14,636 nucleotides of DNA from an uncultured Bacilli bacterium (GTDB lineage: Bacteria > Bacillota_I > Bacilli_A > RF39 > UBA660): the NCBI GenBank assembly GCA_934130485.1, contig CAKOYE010000027.1:1-14636 (forward strand). Direction: 5' to 3'. Each line of letters opens with the position of its first letter. The stretch's first letter is position 1. The translations under genes and the position numbers were made by a program. Shown here piece by piece: positions 12,889-14,636 of this stretch. Under the pieces are notes generated by a model. It was not told where the DNA came from and did no database searches. It saw nothing but the letters and a program-made list of their open reading frames with translations.

Positions 12889-14089
12889 AAATTTAAAAAG
12901 GCCAGAATTATTGGCACCTGCTGGTGATTTAGAAAGGCTTAAAATTGCTCTATTATATGGAGCAGATGCTGTTTATGTAGGTGGAGATTTATTTAGTTTA
13001 AGAGCTAACGCAGTTAATTTTACAATAGATGATTTAAAAGAAGGTGTTTCTTTTGCTCATAATTTAAATAAAAAAGTTTATGTAACGGTTAATATTGCTT
13101 TTCATAATGAAGAGTCATCAAAAATTGTAAACTATTTAGAGGAACTTGATAAAATAAATGTTGATGCAATTATTGTAAGTGATCCATTTATAATTGAATT
13201 AGCTCATACTTACACATCTTTAGAGGTACATTTATCAACTCAACAATCAACTCTTAATTATGAAGCAATAAAATTTTTTAAGTCACAAGGAGTAACAAGA
13301 ATTGTTCTTGCACGTGAAGTATCAAGTGATGATATTAAAATAATTCATAATAATGTTGATATAGAACTTGAGTGTTTTATTCATGGCGCTATGTGTGCTT
13401 CATATAGTGGTAGATGTGTATTATCAAATTTTTTAACTGCAAGAGATTCTAATCGTGGTGGTTGTAGTCAAATATGTCGTTGGGATTTTAAACTGTTAGA
13501 CGAGAATTTAAAAAATATTCAAGGAGAAAAAGATTTTACTTTTTGTACTAAGGATTTGTCACTTTTAGAGCATATACCTGATTTAATAAATTTAGGTGTG
13601 GATTCCTTCAAAATAGAAGGTAGAATGCGTTCGTCTTATTATATCGCAACTGTTGTAAATATTTACCGAAAAGTAATTGATGATTATTTGTCGGATCCAA
13701 TTAACTATCATTTAAATAAAGATTACGAAAAAGTATTACGCAACTGTGCTAATAGGGATTCAATAACTCAATTTTTTGATGGAAATTATGGTGTAAACTG
13801 TCAATATTATAATGGTAGGGTAGAGGTATCTAATCAGGATTTTTTGGGCATTGTTTTGGACTATGATGAGAATAAAGGATTAGCTACAATAGAACAGAGA
13901 AACTATTTTAAAAAAGGTGATAATGTAGAAATTTTTGGACCTAATATTTCTACTATTAATTTTAAAATTTGTGAAATATATGATATTGAAAATAATATAA
14001 TAGATGTAGTAAGGCATCCAAAACAAATTGTCAAAATAAAAATAGGCACAAAAGTTTATAAAAATGATATGATGAGAATTAAAAGATAG
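12881..14089 (+). CDS. trhP2: TrhP2-like U32-family protein (YrrO type), tRNA U34 hydroxylation
   Basis: TrhP-type U32 proteins take part in making 5-hydroxyuridine at tRNA wobble position 34; they were long annotated as collagenase-like peptidases. The 402-residue protein begins RPELLAPAGDLERLKIALLYG, typical of the family. The U32 signature ECFIHGAMCASYSGRCVLSN lies at 164-183, with Cys172 and Cys179. GGCSQICRW (Cys195, Cys199) and FCTKDLSLL (Cys222) follow; these cysteines include the likely iron-sulfur ligands. SFKIEGRMRSSYYIATVVN comes after, then a C-terminal beta domain (about 310-402) probably binding RNA. Its start overlaps trhP1 by 8 bases behind AAGGTGAAGAAA. Both are in the gmk transcript. 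Whether the cell makes prephenate is not seen here. Confidence 0.87.
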   Translation: MDKNLKRPELLAPAGDLERLKIALLYGADAVYVGGDLFSLRANAVNFTIDDLKEGVSFAHNLNKKVYVTVNIAFHNEESSKIVNYLEELDKINVDAIIVSDPFIIELAHTYTSLEVHLSTQQSTLNYEAIKFFKSQGVTRIVLAREVSSDDIKIIHNNVDIELECFIHGAMCASYSGRCVLSNFLTARDSNRGGCSQICRWDFKLLDENLKNIQGEKDFTFCTKDLSLLEHIPDLINLGVDSFKIEGRMRSSYYIATVVNIYRKVIDDYLSDPINYHLNKDYEKVLRNCANRDSITQFFDGNYGVNCQYYNGRVEVSNQDFLGIVLDYDENKGLATIEQRNYFKKGDNVEIFGPNISTINFKICEIYDIENNIIDVVRHPKQIVKIKIGTKVYKNDMMRIKR

Positions 14090-14101
14090 AAAGGAAATAA
14101 T

Positions 14102-14614
14102 ATGATAATTGATGAATTAAACACGATAAATGATTGTTTTTTTATTGTTATTGATAATTACAAAAATATAAAAAAATTAGGAAAAAATAAAAGAATTAAA
14201 AAATCTTATTTTTCTAATTTAGAAAAAACACTAATAAATTATGTTGAAGAATGCAAAAATTTTCCATATTCAATTAAATTAAAAAATTATGAAAAGGCTG
14301 CCTGTCTTGCTGTTGCAATAAGGAATAATCCAATTTTTGATGTTTCAAATTCTTTTGATACAATAAATAATGATTTTGCTGTAGATGTTGCATTAAAATT
14401 TTGTGAAAGAGAAATTAATACTTGGCAAGATAAAAATTTTGATGATATATTTAATGAATATAGTGAGTTAAGTTATAGCAAGGAATTATTATCTAACATT
14501 TTAAGTTATGACAATGTTAATCCTTGTGATATTAGTGAAAATTTTAAAATACAAGTCAATTTGTTGACCAAAATTATAAAATTTAAAAAAATAGAAAAAA
14601 GTTTAAAAAGATAA
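14102..14614 (+). CDS. Protein of unknown function (170 aa) after trhP2
   Basis: I do not recognise this family. The 170-residue protein is mainly helical and charged, without a signal peptide or transmembrane helix. Its N-terminal third is very lysine-rich (around 20-40, KNIKKLGKNKRIKKSYF). Its middle holds YEKAACLAVAIRNNP and DFAVDVALKFCEREINTW, and it ends in a basic helix KFKKIEKSLKR. The pattern is consistent with a small cytosolic helical bundle, possibly RNA-associated, but no defined motif supports that. It starts at ATG 14102 behind AAAGGAAAT, 12 bases after the trhP2 stop, so it is likely cotranscribed. Its stop lies 22 bases from the window end, where no terminator is visible. Confidence 0.75.
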   Translation: MIIDELNTINDCFFIVIDNYKNIKKLGKNKRIKKSYFSNLEKTLINYVEECKNFPYSIKLKNYEKAACLAVAIRNNPIFDVSNSFDTINNDFAVDVALKFCEREINTWQDKNFDDIFNEYSELSYSKELLSNILSYDNVNPCDISENFKIQVNLLTKIIKFKKIEKSLKR

Positions 14615-14636
14615 AAAAATACTTATATTAAATAAT

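Noticed and set aside
1..14636. Mycoplasma-type code (TGA as Trp), given the low GC
   Set aside because: TGA serves as a stop for ruvA and the small ORF, and conserved tryptophans such as that in miaA YTWFK use TGG.
1..14636. tRNA, rRNA, CRISPR array, riboswitch or insertion sequence
   Set aside because: Coding is nearly continuous. The few gaps are short and hold only promoters and terminators. No spaced repeats, transposase motifs or cloverleaf-like segments were seen.

Overview
The window is a gene-dense, very AT-rich stretch from a bacterium. It uses the standard bacterial code: TGA closes ruvA and the 30-codon ORF, and Trp is TGG throughout. Strong AGGAGG/GAGGTGA ribosome-binding sites, short or overlapping gene junctions, Firmicutes-style ruvA..ruvB-queA and U32-peptidase pairs, and an Rnf complex all point to a low-GC Firmicutes/Bacilli lineage. 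It probably sits near the small-genome gut or mollicute-related clades rather than true Mycoplasma. The exact taxon is an inference.

Layout. (1) Positions 9-5110, plus strand, one apparent operon: ruvA, an unknown gene, a HAD-type 5'-nucleotidase, ruvB, an unknown gene, queA, miaA. It covers Holliday-junction migration and tRNA modification (queuosine and i6A37). (2) Positions 5115-5570, minus strand: an unrecognised 151-aa protein with its own good promoter. It converges on miaA across a shared AT-rich hairpin that can serve as a terminator in both directions. (3) Positions 5571-5749: divergent promoter region. (4) Positions 5750-11211, plus strand: an rnf operon in the canonical order C-D-G-E-A-B with several departures. 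It ends in a clear intrinsic terminator. (5) Positions 11304-14614, plus strand, with its own promoter: gmk, a TrhP1-like and a TrhP2-like U32 protein (tRNA U34 hydroxylation), and a further unknown gene.

The Rnf locus is the striking part. RnfD and RnfG are one polypeptide, and the RnfG-type FMN domain is present twice in tandem. A 30-residue membrane peptide resembling the N-terminal anchor of a normal RnfG follows immediately. Next comes an intact cytosolic transglutaminase-fold protein (Cys158/His196/Asp212), inserted before rnfE. RnfB stops after its membrane helix and single Fe-S domain, so it lacks the ferredoxin-like domain expected to take electrons from soluble ferredoxin. RnfA, RnfE and RnfC keep their cofactor cysteines, so this looks like a remodelled working complex rather than a dying one. 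That conclusion is inferred from sequence only.

No tRNA, rRNA, CRISPR array, insertion sequence or riboswitch was recognised.
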